From Sulfurovum sp. (GTDB lineage: Bacteria; Campylobacterota; Campylobacteria; Campylobacterales; Sulfurovaceae): a stretch of DNA of 29,349 nt. Shown here piece by piece: positions 1 to 7,694 of the stretch. Below the pieces are notes generated by a model. That model saw only the letters and a program-made list of their open reading frames with translations. It was not told the origin of the DNA and ran no database searches. Made by a program: the position numbers and the translations under genes. Where the stretch lies: contig DQVJ01000213.1 in assembly GCA_015661795.1 (NCBI GenBank), positions 1 through 29,349 of the forward strand, written 5' to 3'. The number at the start of each line of letters is the position of its first letter. The first letter of the stretch is position 1.

Positions 1-81
1 GATTTGGTAGGTGAATTGGATGCTGAAAGTGAACTCAGCAGCACACAGATAAGTACACAAATTATGGCAAATATAAAGTAA
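1..81 (+). CDS. C-terminal tail of an unidentified protein (partial)
   Basis: An open frame enters from the left edge and stops at TAA 79-81, giving the last 26 residues of a protein (ending QISTQIMANIK). The tail is polar and has no recognisable motif, so no function is offered. It ends 9 bases before the ATG of the VF530-family gene, so the two may share a transcript. It could also be a chance open frame, since only 26 codons are visible. Confidence 0.45.
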   Translation, partial: DLVGELDAESELSSTQISTQIMANIK

Positions 82-90
82 TGGATTTTG

Positions 91-327
91 ATGGACAATA
101 ACGAGCATAAAAACAACCCTATGCACGGCATAAAGCTACAACAGATACTAGAAGAGTTAGAAGCATATTATGGCTGGGATACACTAGATACTCTCATAAG
201 GATAAACTGTTTTAACAATAACCCAAGTATCAAGTCATGTTTGAAATTTTTGAGAAAGACACCTTGGGCAAGAGCCAAGGTGGAAAATTTGTATTTACTT
301 ATGAAAAAGAAGAAAGATATTAGCTAA
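91..327 (+). CDS. VF530 family (DUF2132) small putative DNA-binding protein
   Basis: The 78-residue product matches the VF530/DUF2132 family: an N-terminal NNPMHGIKL block, a YGWDTL segment, and the family hallmark FLRKTPWARAKVE near residues 50-62 followed by LYL. Family members are small, mostly helical proteins suggested to bind DNA from a solved structure; the physiological role is not established. The ATG at 91 is preferred over the adjacent TTG at 88. The Shine-Dalgarno sequence is weak (GGA at 83-85), so translation may be coupled to the frame ending at 81. Its stop overlaps by 8 bases the stop region of the DUF2853 gene on the other strand, leaving no room for a terminator between them. 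Confidence 0.85.
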   Translation: MDNNEHKNNPMHGIKLQQILEELEAYYGWDTLDTLIRINCFNNNPSIKSCLKFLRKTPWARAKVENLYLLMKKKKDIS

Positions 328-1144
328 GCATAGATTCTTTGTTAAACTTTTTTGCAAGTCGATAGTAAAATGTAGCACGATATTTAGTACGTGTAGATTT
401 TAACTCTTCACATACATCTTTAATAGCCGCATCGAGAACATCCTTACTTGTGTCAATACCTAGTTTTTTAATCAAAAAATTTCGACGTACAGTATCGAGT
501 TCTTTTTGATTGGAACAAGAGACAAGTTCAGCATCTTTCTTATAAATTGAAGGGCCAAGGTTTTTCACAATAATCGCTAAAAATTCTTCATCAACCTCTC
601 CATAATGTTTTTTGATATCTTTTTTATATAAGGCAATTTTTGCTTTTTTTTGTGCACCTCTTGGTGTTCCAGAAGATTTTTTTACCTGAGTATTCGCTGG
701 AGCTTTTTTTATAGTCTTATTGCTTTGTTTCTCAACAGATGGATGTGGCTCGATACCCTTTTTTTTCACCACCTCTTCATAGCGTAATTCTGTTTCATTT
801 TCGGATGTACCTAACGCAAGAAAACTGGCTTTAAGTGAATTATATATATCTTTGGCATGTTCAATGTCATCTTTCAGTGTAGGTTGAGGATGATTATCAT
901 ATTTTTTATCTCTTTTTTTCACTTCAGAGTAGAGTAATTCTTTTTCATTTTCAGGTGTTCCTAAAGCAAGAAATTCTTCTTTAAGAGCATTGTAAATATG
1001 TTTTATTTGATCAATGTTTTCTTTGGTTGTAGAGGTGTCATAGTTTTCAGATTTTAGCTCACTGAGTGGAAGATCACCAATGATAACTTTCACGGCCTTT
1101 GTATAGTATTCATCAATGCGGTCTAGAAGGTTTGGTTCTTTCAT
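320..1144 (-). CDS. DUF2853 family protein with an N-terminal tandem repeat
   Basis: The 274-residue protein has two parts. Residues about 175-274 match DUF2853, with the conserved strings LGPSIYKKDAELVSC, NFLIKKLG and TKYRATFYYRLAKKF; the family is small, cytosolic and of unknown function. Ahead of it are two copies of a roughly 39-residue helical unit (residues 44-82 and 94-132, exact period 50), each with the core FLALGT-EN-EL-Y, then a Lys/Pro/Ser-rich linker (about 135-170). No signal peptide or membrane segment is seen. Known DUF2853 proteins are usually not much longer than the domain itself, so the repeat part is an addition. The start has a strong AGGAG six bases upstream. It lies 34 bp downstream of the desaturase on the same strand and is probably co-transcribed with it. 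Confidence 0.8.
   Translation of the reverse strand: MKEPNLLDRIDEYYTKAVKVIIGDLPLSELKSENYDTSTTKENIDQIKHIYNALKEEFLALGTPENEKELLYSEVKKRDKKYDNHPQPTLKDDIEHAKDIYNSLKASFLALGTSENETELRYEEVVKKKGIEPHPSVEKQSNKTIKKAPANTQVKKSSGTPRGAQKKAKIALYKKDIKKHYGEVDEEFLAIIVKNLGPSIYKKDAELVSCSNQKELDTVRRNFLIKKLGIDTSKDVLDAAIKDVCEELKSTRTKYRATFYYRLAKKFNKESMLS
749..1015 (-). repeat. Two-copy in-frame coding repeat, 150-bp period
   Basis: Bases 1015-899 and 865-749 (minus strand) encode two related units spaced by exactly 50 codons. Shared residues include IYN-LK, FLALGT, EN and EL-Y. The copies have diverged at many positions, so the duplication is old enough to have been kept under protein-level selection. Confidence 0.75.
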
Positions 1145-1178
1145 ATTTAACTCCTTTTTTTAAATATCTGTTTAGTCC

Positions 1179-2141
1179 TTAGTATTCCTTAAGGGCATTA
1201 TTGATTTGTACATACGCCATAAGTGGGGTAGTTTCAAAATAGGGTATATCATATTTTTTTGCAAATTCTTTTGTCATTTTTTGGACTTTTAAAAGATTGA
1301 ATCTAGGTGCTTTTGGAAATAAATGATGTTCTATTTGTGTATTAAGTCCACCATAAAACCAGTGTGTTAACAAACCACCTTTCAAAGAACGGCTTCCTCT
1401 CATTTGGAGTTCCATCCATGAAAATTTTTTTGCTTGTTCTTCTGTGAATGTTTCACACCCTAAATGGTTTGTAATGAAGCCAAATGCAAGCCATGGAGAA
1501 AGTATGAAGTTCATAATGACTGCTATAAGCAAGGTATTTGTTATACCTACTTGAAATAGTAGCGTTCCCCATATCAGTGGCCAATGTAGCATCATTAATG
1601 CAAGTTCACCCCAGAGTTTTCGTTGGATAACAAATTTATAAGACTGAGCTATAAATGCAGGAAACATAAAAAACATGGCACCCCAGAAAATGATGTGTTT
1701 ATATTTTTTAATGAAGGGACTGTTCCCTTTTTGTGGGGTGAAGGCTCCATCTAATGCGCGTATGTCTTCGTCTTTTTCTACGATATTACAGTAGGTATGA
1801 TGATTGACATTGTGTTTATAATCCCACCATGAAGATGAATTCGAAAGGATGATTGATGAAAAAGGATAAGAAAGTTTTTTGGAAAGGTTTTTATTTTTAA
1901 AATATTGCGTATGTAAAATATCATGTGATACAAATACTGAACGTGTAAAAAGAAGTGTTAAAAAAAGGGCTAGAAGTACAGGGTGCCAAAACGGAGCAGT
2001 ACTTAATGCACCAATCAGACATACAAGAATAGCAATCATCTCTATACTGCCACGGATAGGGACCCTTTTGAGAAGTCCAGCTTCTCTTACTTGTTCTTTT
2101 AATTCGCTAAATAAATCTTTATAGGCAATACTGTGATACAT
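1179..2141 (-). CDS. Membrane fatty-acid desaturase
   Basis: The 320-residue integral membrane protein carries the three histidine boxes of di-iron acyl desaturases: HDILH (73-77), HNVNHH (110-115) and QIEHH (269-273), plus a TNHLG histidine in between. Hydrophobic segments lie at about 32-70 and 150-220. It belongs to the broad COG3239-type (linoleoyl-CoA/DesA-like) group that inserts double bonds in membrane-lipid acyl chains using O2 and an external electron donor. No cytochrome b5 domain is fused, and regiospecificity cannot be read from the sequence. A TATAAT box on the minus strand (2173-2168) stands about 27 bases before the ATG, so the gene probably has its own promoter. The Shine-Dalgarno sequence is poor. 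Confidence 0.9.
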   Translation of the reverse strand: MYHSIAYKDLFSELKEQVREAGLLKRVPIRGSIEMIAILVCLIGALSTAPFWHPVLLALFLTLLFTRSVFVSHDILHTQYFKNKNLSKKLSYPFSSIILSNSSSWWDYKHNVNHHTYCNIVEKDEDIRALDGAFTPQKGNSPFIKKYKHIIFWGAMFFMFPAFIAQSYKFVIQRKLWGELALMMLHWPLIWGTLLFQVGITNTLLIAVIMNFILSPWLAFGFITNHLGCETFTEEQAKKFSWMELQMRGSRSLKGGLLTHWFYGGLNTQIEHHLFPKAPRFNLLKVQKMTKEFAKKYDIPYFETTPLMAYVQINNALKEY

Positions 2142-2167
2142 GTTTACTCTTTTATTCTATTTCATTT

Positions 2168-2173
2168 ATTATA
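2168..2173 (-). promoter_or_regulatory. Probable -10 box for the desaturase gene
   Basis: The minus strand reads TATAAT here, 26 bases before the ATG at 2141, in a very AT-rich 76-bp gap after ispE. Campylobacterota sigma70 promoters often have a good -10 without a conserved -35, which fits what is seen. Confidence 0.4.
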
Positions 2174-2217
2174 ACGACTATAGTTTAAGATAATATATAC
2201 ACTGTGAAAGGTATAAA

Positions 2218-3129
2218 TTATAGACTTGTGTGAAATGTAAAAAATGTACTTCCCGAACCAGAAAAAAACCATCCTTTATTGTGTTCTCTTTCTAATGTGG
2301 GATAGGCTATGATCGCAGCAGCATAAAGGTCATTAAGTGAAGTGGGGTCTTTTATCGTTTGTAGTAATGTTTTGGAGTCTAACTTTTCCCATCCCTGAAA
2401 GGTATTAGGGTTGATATCATTGAATAAATGTTGTTTAAATGTTTTATAGACTACTGTTGTGTCACAGCCTAAATTGGGGGTGTAAAGCTCTAATCGTAGT
2501 GGCTCTTCTTCAAAAGGTTCTACTACCTCTCCAAACCCACTTACATTGGCAGATGGGTAGTTATATATAAAAAAAGGTAAGTCGGCACCTATGGTACTGC
2601 CTATTTTTGCTAACTCTTTTGTACTAATTATAAGGTTACATACCTCTTTGACTAAACGCATAAAAGCAGCCGCATCTGAGCTTCCTCCGCCAAGTCCCGC
2701 TTGACTAGGAATTTGTTTGGTAACCACAACCTTATGTTCTTTAAAGAAGTTTAATATGTCTAGTTCGTCAGTATAGGCTAAAAGTGCTTTGTAGGCTTTG
2801 TAAATTGTATTGGATTCTAGTGGGACACCTTCACAGCCTTCTACAGTAAAAATTTCACATTTGCAGGGTACAAAGGTTATGGTGTCATACAAATCTTCAA
2901 CACGCATAAAACGAGATGTTAGGGTATGGTAACCATCTTTATGACCAGTAATTTTTAAAAATATGTTTACTTTTGCATGGGCTTTGATGCTGTATACGGA
3001 ACCATTTTTTTCTATATCAGAATTTGTCCTATGTGTACTTTTTTTCTTGGTGTTATGTTTATCCATCCATTTGGAAATTTGATCATCACCCCAAAATCCA
3101 CCCTCGTCGCCACCCTCAAAACCACCCAT
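2218..3129 (-). CDS. ispE: 4-diphosphocytidyl-2-C-methyl-D-erythritol kinase (IspE) with N-terminal extension
   Basis: This GHMP kinase phosphorylates CDP-methylerythritol in the MEP isoprenoid pathway. The core begins near residue 48 with AHAKVNIFLKITGHKDGYH. The ATP-binding glycine loop PSQAGLGGGSSDA is at about 141-153, and the catalytic aspartate lies in GADLPF (about 182). About 45 residues precede the normal start, opening with the Gly/Asp-rich stretch GGFEGGDEGGFWGDD and followed by a basic/polar stretch. No ATG, GTG or TTG codon lies close to the core, and AGGAGAAGGG sits 7-12 bases before ATG 3129, so the extension appears to be translated. truB is upstream on the same strand, 84 bp away. 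csrA, often next to ispE in Campylobacter and Helicobacter, is absent. Confidence 0.93.
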   Translation of the reverse strand: MGGFEGGDEGGFWGDDQISKWMDKHNTKKKSTHRTNSDIEKNGSVYSIKAHAKVNIFLKITGHKDGYHTLTSRFMRVEDLYDTITFVPCKCEIFTVEGCEGVPLESNTIYKAYKALLAYTDELDILNFFKEHKVVVTKQIPSQAGLGGGSSDAAAFMRLVKEVCNLIISTKELAKIGSTIGADLPFFIYNYPSANVSGFGEVVEPFEEEPLRLELYTPNLGCDTTVVYKTFKQHLFNDINPNTFQGWEKLDSKTLLQTIKDPTSLNDLYAAAIIAYPTLEREHNKGWFFSGSGSTFFTFHTSL

Positions 3130-3150
3130 TACTAAACCCTTCTCCTGAAA

Positions 3151-3167
3151 ATTATATGATTATTATA
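3151..3167 (-). promoter_or_regulatory. Tandem -10-like boxes upstream of ispE
   Basis: In the 84-bp truB-ispE gap the minus strand reads TATAAT twice, at 3167-3162 and 3156-3151. Either would start transcription 15-30 bases ahead of the ispE ATG. They suggest ispE is transcribed separately from, or in addition to, the uvrD-truB message. Confidence 0.4.
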
Positions 3168-3213
3168 CTATAAAAAAAGATTGTAAGTAAGATTTTTTAA
3201 GCAGGAAACTAGA

Positions 3214-4044
3214 TTAGTTTTCTTCAAATTTGGGGATGCGGTTAAATTTATATTTCACTTCATTTTTGGCTATCTCAATGATAGAAAAAAACTGACTTGT
3301 CTCAATAAGATACATCCCATCATCCTGAACCTCAAAATATTGGGAATCAAGTTTTTTCCCTAATTCCATATATGTTTCATCACCAGTATAGACATTAGAA
3401 CGCAAAGCTAAATGGGTAAAAGGATTAAGGGCTTTTTCATCATCATAGTAAAACTGTCCTTCATGTATACGGTGTAGACTCGACAGGGTACCATCTACGC
3501 CTAGTTTGTCTGCTATGAGTGCACCTAAGCTTCGTATGTAAGTACCTTCTGATACTTTGGCCTCAAAATGGACAAAGGGGTGGTTATAGTTAAGGAGTTT
3601 AATGTCGTAGATTGTGGATGTAATGGTTTTTAACTCAACTTCTTCTCCTGCACGTGCAAGTTCATAAGCTCGTTTACCATTTATTTTTTTTGCACAAAAC
3701 TTTGGTGGGTAGTAGCTGAGTTCACCTTCCAAGGAAGCCAATACATCTATGATGAGATTTTCATCAACAGCCTCTACTTCTTTAATGCTGTCTATCTTTT
3801 CGATGTCAAGACTTGGAGAGTTGGCTCCTAACCATAGGGTGGCTTTGTAGCTTTTGGGCGTTTTGTTAAGGTATTGGAAGAGTTTTGTGTATTGGCCAGT
3901 GGCTACGATGAGACAGCCTGTGGCAAAAGGGTCTAGTGTACCTGAGAAGCCTACTTTTTTAGTACCATATTTACGTTTTACGTAGCCCATGTAGCCATTA
4001 GAGGTTTTAAAGATGGGTTTATTTACAACAAAAAGACGGTTCAC
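3214..4044 (-). CDS. truB: tRNA pseudouridine(55) synthase TruB
   Basis: The product isomerises U55 in the T-loop of tRNAs. The 276-residue protein shows the TruB signature VGFSGTLDPFATGCLIVATG, with catalytic aspartate D38, then KSYKATLWLG and, further on, YPPKFCAKKINGKRAYELAR and EGTYIRSLG. Length is normal for the short bacterial TruB form. It starts 13 bp after the uvrD stop on the same strand, an order (uvrD then truB) familiar from Campylobacter, so the two are probably one operon. Confidence 0.95.
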   Translation of the reverse strand: MNRLFVVNKPIFKTSNGYMGYVKRKYGTKKVGFSGTLDPFATGCLIVATGQYTKLFQYLNKTPKSYKATLWLGANSPSLDIEKIDSIKEVEAVDENLIIDVLASLEGELSYYPPKFCAKKINGKRAYELARAGEEVELKTITSTIYDIKLLNYNHPFVHFEAKVSEGTYIRSLGALIADKLGVDGTLSSLHRIHEGQFYYDDEKALNPFTHLALRSNVYTGDETYMELGKKLDSQYFEVQDDGMYLIETSQFFSIIEIAKNEVKYKFNRIPKFEEN

Positions 4045-4057
4045 TTCTTATCCTAGG

Positions 4058-6124
4058 TTAAATAGACTGTACAAAAGAACTTAAAATCTCTTTTTTGTTT
4101 CCACCAAAGTTAATGAGTAGTTTATACTCTTTACCAGATTTATTGGCTGCTTGTACACGTCCTATGCCAAAGATTTTATGTTTGACCAAATCACCTTTTT
4201 TGAAGGCTGCTTGTTTTGTTATCTTCAAGCTGGTGTCTTGTATCAGTCCTGCTTCACCTAAGAAACGGCTTTTGTCTATCATCTTACGTCTACCTTTGTA
4301 AAAACGGCTGTCTACATAACAGAGTGTGAGGTCAGACTTTGCACGGGTAATAGCTACGTAGCCTAAGCGACGTTCTTCTTCCATGTTAGAACCTTCTCCC
4401 AATAGAGGAAAAAATTCTTCTTCCAAACCAATGACAAAAAGATGTTCAAACTCCAGACCTTTTGCTGCATGTATACTCATAATCGTGATGGCATCTTCTT
4501 CTATTTGATCTTGGTCACTTTGCAATGAAATATCATTCAAAAACCCGTCAAGCGAGAGGTCGGGGTTTTTATTTACTGCATCTCTAAAATATCCATAAAA
4601 TTCATCAATATTTAAAATCCGATCTATCCCATCAACCATACCAACATAGTGATCTTTGAGTTTCATAGACTCTTCAAAAAGAGTAATGAAATTTCCCAAA
4701 TCGCTACTTAGGGCTTCTTGTAAAAGTTTTATGTTCTGAAGAAGCTCTTGTAATGCAGTTGTAATCTTTTTACTGACAACGCCAGCTACTTCGCCAGCAA
4801 TAGACTTCTCTATATAAGTATAGAGAGGAAGCTGTGCATCAAAAGCAGCTTTTTGAATTTTTTCTATAGAAGTTTTACCTATACCACGCTTTGGTTTATT
4901 GATAATACGCAGAAGTGAAAAATCATCATGTGGGTTGGAGAGAACACGTAGGTATGAGATAATATCTTTTATCTCGGCACGTTCATAAAATCGCATACCA
5001 CCAATGAGTTTAAACCCAAGTCCTTCTTTTGTAAAACCCTCTTCAAGGGAGCGAGAAAGTGCATTGATCCGGTAGAGTACTGCTATTTCATCTGGATCTG
5101 TGCCACTCTCAAGTAGTTTTTGGATTTCTTGTGCTATAGCTTTTGCTTCCATGGATTCATCCAAAGAATGCAAAAGTTGTACTTCGGGACCAGTACCTTT
5201 GTGTGAAATAAGTTTTTTGCCCAAACGAGTGGAATTGTGTTCTATGAGTGTGTTTGCTGCCTTGAGTATAGGCTCGGTTGACCGATAGTTTGTTTCCAGC
5301 TTCACTGTTTTACATGTTTCAAAATTATTGGCAAACTCCAAAATATTACGTATGTTTGCACCTCTCCATCCATAAATACTTTGGTCATCATCTCCAACAA
5401 CACAAAGATTATTGTGTTCTGATGAAAGGAGAGAAAGGAGTTGAAATTGTAATTCGTTGGTGTCTTGATATTCATCTACCATAATATACTGGTAACGATG
5501 GCTTGTCTCTTTTCTTAACTCAGGGTTTTCATTTAATATTTGGTATGTAAGCATGAGAAGGTCATCAAAATCCACAAGATTGTTTTCTTCAATGTTTGCT
5601 TGATATTTGACATAGATATTGGCTATTTTTTTATAGTCTGGAAGCTCAGCTTTCTCTAAAACGAGTTCTGGAGAGAGAAGAGAGTTTTTGTATTTTGAGA
5701 TCTCTGAAGCAATAAATGCTATATTTAAATCTATTTTTAATTCTTTTGCTAAGGTACGGATGAGACGTTTTTTATCATCACTGTCAATGATGACAAAGGC
5801 ATTGCTTCTTCCAAGTTTGTCAATATGGAATTTCAAAAAGAGCAGGCCAAATTTATGAAAGGTACAAAGTAGTGGTGGGTAACTGACTTCATTGGAGATG
5901 AGTTTTAACGCACGTTCTCGCATTTGAGAAGCTGCTTTATTTGTAAAAGTGAGTGTTAAAGTGTTGGCAGGGTCAATACCCACAACACCAATAAGATAGG
6001 CAAGTCTTGTGGTAAGTGTTTTTGTTTTTCCACTACCTGCCCCGGCAAGGATAAGCATAGGACCATCTATGTGTTCGACTGCCTCACGTTGAGATGGATT
6101 TAATGCTTCTAATAAGGTCTCCAT
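4058..6124 (-). CDS. uvrD: UvrD/Rep/PcrA-type superfamily 1A DNA helicase
   Basis: The 688-residue ATP-dependent 3'-5' helicase has all SF1A motifs in order: Q-motif NPSQREAV (9-16), Walker A GAGSGKT (28-34), motif Ia TLTFTNKAA, Walker B VDEYQDTN, motif III VVGDDDQSIYGWRGA, motif IV NYRST, motif V SIHAAKGLEFEHLFVIGL and motif VI RRLGYVAITRA. The C-terminus has a KGDLVKHKIFGIGRV Tudor-like tail, as in PcrA/UvrD. Expected roles are repair, removal of protein blocks and limiting recombination. An AAAGGAG lies 11 bases upstream of ATG 6124, a little far, and a minus-strand TATAAT at 6161-6156 provides a likely promoter. It heads the uvrD-truB unit. Confidence 0.95.
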   Translation of the reverse strand: METLLEALNPSQREAVEHIDGPMLILAGAGSGKTKTLTTRLAYLIGVVGIDPANTLTLTFTNKAASQMRERALKLISNEVSYPPLLCTFHKFGLLFLKFHIDKLGRSNAFVIIDSDDKKRLIRTLAKELKIDLNIAFIASEISKYKNSLLSPELVLEKAELPDYKKIANIYVKYQANIEENNLVDFDDLLMLTYQILNENPELRKETSHRYQYIMVDEYQDTNELQFQLLSLLSSEHNNLCVVGDDDQSIYGWRGANIRNILEFANNFETCKTVKLETNYRSTEPILKAANTLIEHNSTRLGKKLISHKGTGPEVQLLHSLDESMEAKAIAQEIQKLLESGTDPDEIAVLYRINALSRSLEEGFTKEGLGFKLIGGMRFYERAEIKDIISYLRVLSNPHDDFSLLRIINKPKRGIGKTSIEKIQKAAFDAQLPLYTYIEKSIAGEVAGVVSKKITTALQELLQNIKLLQEALSSDLGNFITLFEESMKLKDHYVGMVDGIDRILNIDEFYGYFRDAVNKNPDLSLDGFLNDISLQSDQDQIEEDAITIMSIHAAKGLEFEHLFVIGLEEEFFPLLGEGSNMEEERRLGYVAITRAKSDLTLCYVDSRFYKGRRKMIDKSRFLGEAGLIQDTSLKITKQAAFKKGDLVKHKIFGIGRVQAANKSGKEYKLLINFGGNKKEILSSFVQSI

Positions 6125-6155
6125 AGTACGTTGATGCTCCTTTGTAAGTGTATTA

Positions 6156-6161
6156 ATTATA
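6156..6161 (-). promoter_or_regulatory. Probable -10 box for the uvrD-truB operon
   Basis: The minus strand reads GGTATAAT ending at 6156, 32 bases ahead of the uvrD ATG. No convincing -35 box is visible. Confidence 0.4.
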
Positions 6162-6254
6162 CCTTGAAATTGTTTACTCCATGCTGTTTTATCATAGTAT
6201 ATAACCCCTTTTAGATGTAATTAGATAAATAAGTATTAGTTATGAGTATTTAAG

Positions 6255-6270
6255 TATAATTTGATATAAT
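6255..6270 (+). promoter_or_regulatory. Tandem TATAAT boxes upstream of the LysR gene
   Basis: TATAAT occurs at 6255-6260 and again at 6265-6270 within the 197-bp divergent region between uvrD and the LysR gene. LysR regulators commonly bind T-N11-A dyads in such divergent regions. The sequence here is so AT-rich that several weak dyads exist, and I cannot choose an operator. Confidence 0.35.
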
Positions 6271-6321
6271 TAGTTAAATTTGAAAAAAGAATATATAAAT
6301 ATTTGTTTAAGGAAAATGTTA

Positions 6322-7230
6322 ATGTTAAAAGATTTTGTGAAGTTAGAAACGTTTTTAACAGTTGCGCGTGAAAGAAGTTTTTCAAAGGCATCTGCCAAAT
6401 TAGGTATTTCACAACCAGCAGTCACACAACAGATTAAATTTATAGAAAAATACCTTGCGGTCAAAATTATAGAACGTAAAAAAAATGGTATCAAACTGAC
6501 CAATGAAGGGGAAGAACTCTATAAAATAGCAGCAAGACTTGAAAAAGAGATTCATGCATCTGAAAAAGATATACTCAAAATTATCAATAAAGAGATAACT
6601 TTTAAATTAGGCGCATCTTATGTCATAGGGACATATGTTATCCCTGGACATTGTCTAAATACAATTGGAAAAGCAATTAATAATGATATTAAGCTTAGTA
6701 TTGATGACAGTGACAATATAGTGCAGAAATTAAAAGATAGAAAATTAGATGTGGGATTGATTGAGTCACCAATTATGGATAACAGTCTCATTTATCGAGA
6801 GTGGCTAGAAGATGAGTTGGTTATTGTCAGTAATGCACCGATTCCTAAAATGTTAAAAACCGAAGAGTTATATGACTTTTCTTGGGTTTGTCGTGATGAA
6901 GATTCTCCGACAAGACAAGTGGTTTCAGAAGTTTTTGAAGAACTAGGTGTTTCGTGTAAAAGTTTTGATGTTCTTTCTGAAGTGAGTAATACTACAGCTG
7001 TTCTCCAAACAATCAAAAAGAGTGAAAAAAACTTGGATAAGCCTGTGGTTTCCATTATTTCCCGACATGCAATAGCAGACGAAGTGGTAAAAGGTGAACT
7101 TTTTGAAGCACGGTTACGTGGGTATACGATGACACGTAAATTTTATATTGTCTATTCAAAAGAGAATAAACATAATGCCTATGTAGACAACGTTGTAGAT
7201 TATATTTTAACAGGTCAGTGTGATTCGTAG
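6322..7230 (+). CDS. LysR-type transcriptional regulator
   Basis: The 302-residue protein starts with a canonical LysR winged HTH: FLTVARERSFSKASAKLGIS then QPAVTQQIKFIEKYL, in the first ~55 residues. It continues with a linker helix and a two-lobe substrate-binding domain (ASYVIGTYVIPG onward) for an unknown co-inducer. The ATG at 6322 is chosen because AAGGA at 6308-6312 is well spaced for it; ATG 6316 would sit too close and TTG 6280 has no site. It diverges from uvrD across about 200 bp and converges on the SspB-like gene with only 2 bp between stop codons. The neighbouring cysK suggests, but does not show, a sulfur link. Confidence 0.9.
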   Translation: MLKDFVKLETFLTVARERSFSKASAKLGISQPAVTQQIKFIEKYLAVKIIERKKNGIKLTNEGEELYKIAARLEKEIHASEKDILKIINKEITFKLGASYVIGTYVIPGHCLNTIGKAINNDIKLSIDDSDNIVQKLKDRKLDVGLIESPIMDNSLIYREWLEDELVIVSNAPIPKMLKTEELYDFSWVCRDEDSPTRQVVSEVFEELGVSCKSFDVLSEVSNTTAVLQTIKKSEKNLDKPVVSIISRHAIADEVVKGELFEARLRGYTMTRKFYIVYSKENKHNAYVDNVVDYILTGQCDS

Positions 7231-7232
7231 GG

Positions 7233-7685
7233 TTACTTTTTTCTTTTTAAAAGTTTTTGGTTTTCTGGATTATTAAGTAGACTTTCCATAGAATTTTTTT
7301 TCGCATTTTGAAGAGAAGTTGTCTCCTCAGTATGCTCAGCAAGATTTATGACTATGGGATGTTCAGCTACAAATATTTGTTTAATAGCAAGCAGGGGTAT
7401 AGATACAGTAGATCCAAAATTTTCACTACCAAAGCCTGCTTCAAATGAAAAATACCCATCTTCTAGTTTTGCTGTTTCATAGGTATATCCACTTATAATA
7501 AACAAAACCACTTCATTAAAACTCTCTTGAATTTCTTGAGGGAGTACAGGAGAGAACTGGATATGTTTGACTTCACATGCCATTGAAAATTCTTGTTGCT
7601 TTTCAAAGAGATAGGCAATGGTTTTCAATAAATGATCGGTGATAAGTGTTTTATACTCTGCTGTCTGAAATAAATTAATTGTCAT
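7233..7685 (-). CDS. Putative SspB-like ClpXP proteolysis adaptor
   Basis: I recognise this 150-residue protein only by pattern. Residues about 15-116 follow the order of alpha-proteobacterial SspB: a helical start, the HIQFSP strand, a LPQEIQESF segment, hydrophobic strands VVLFIISGYTYET, then DGYFSFEAGFG and the hallmark-like VSIPLLAIKQIFV leading to a short strand. The remainder (117-150) is a polar flexible-looking tail ending in basic LLKRKK, where SspB proteins carry a short ClpX-binding peptide. SspB delivers ssrA-tagged and other substrates to ClpXP. The gene begins 9 bp after the PabC-like gene, third in a cysK-led unit, with AAGG upstream. It could instead be an unrelated beta-rich protein; structure prediction would settle it. 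Confidence 0.5.
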   Translation of the reverse strand: MTINLFQTAEYKTLITDHLLKTIAYLFEKQQEFSMACEVKHIQFSPVLPQEIQESFNEVVLFIISGYTYETAKLEDGYFSFEAGFGSENFGSTVSIPLLAIKQIFVAEHPIVINLAEHTEETTSLQNAKKNSMESLLNNPENQKLLKRKK

Positions 7686-7694
7686 TCTATTACC

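Noticed and set aside
759..766. Run of eight T (eight A on the coding strand) in the DUF2853 gene, with other A7/A8 runs nearby, as a phase-variation tract
   Set aside because: The tract encodes a lysine-rich linker in an AT-rich genome where such runs are common. Phase-variable tracts in this phylum are usually longer poly-G/C, and the gene is intact.
6241..6285. LysR operator (T-N11-A dyad) in the uvrD-LysR gap
   Set aside because: Several overlapping weak dyads fit in the AT-rich sequence, and nothing singles one out.
7231..7260. Possible bidirectional terminator at the LysR/SspB-like convergence
   Set aside because: Only T- and A-rich runs are present, with no stable GC-containing stem.
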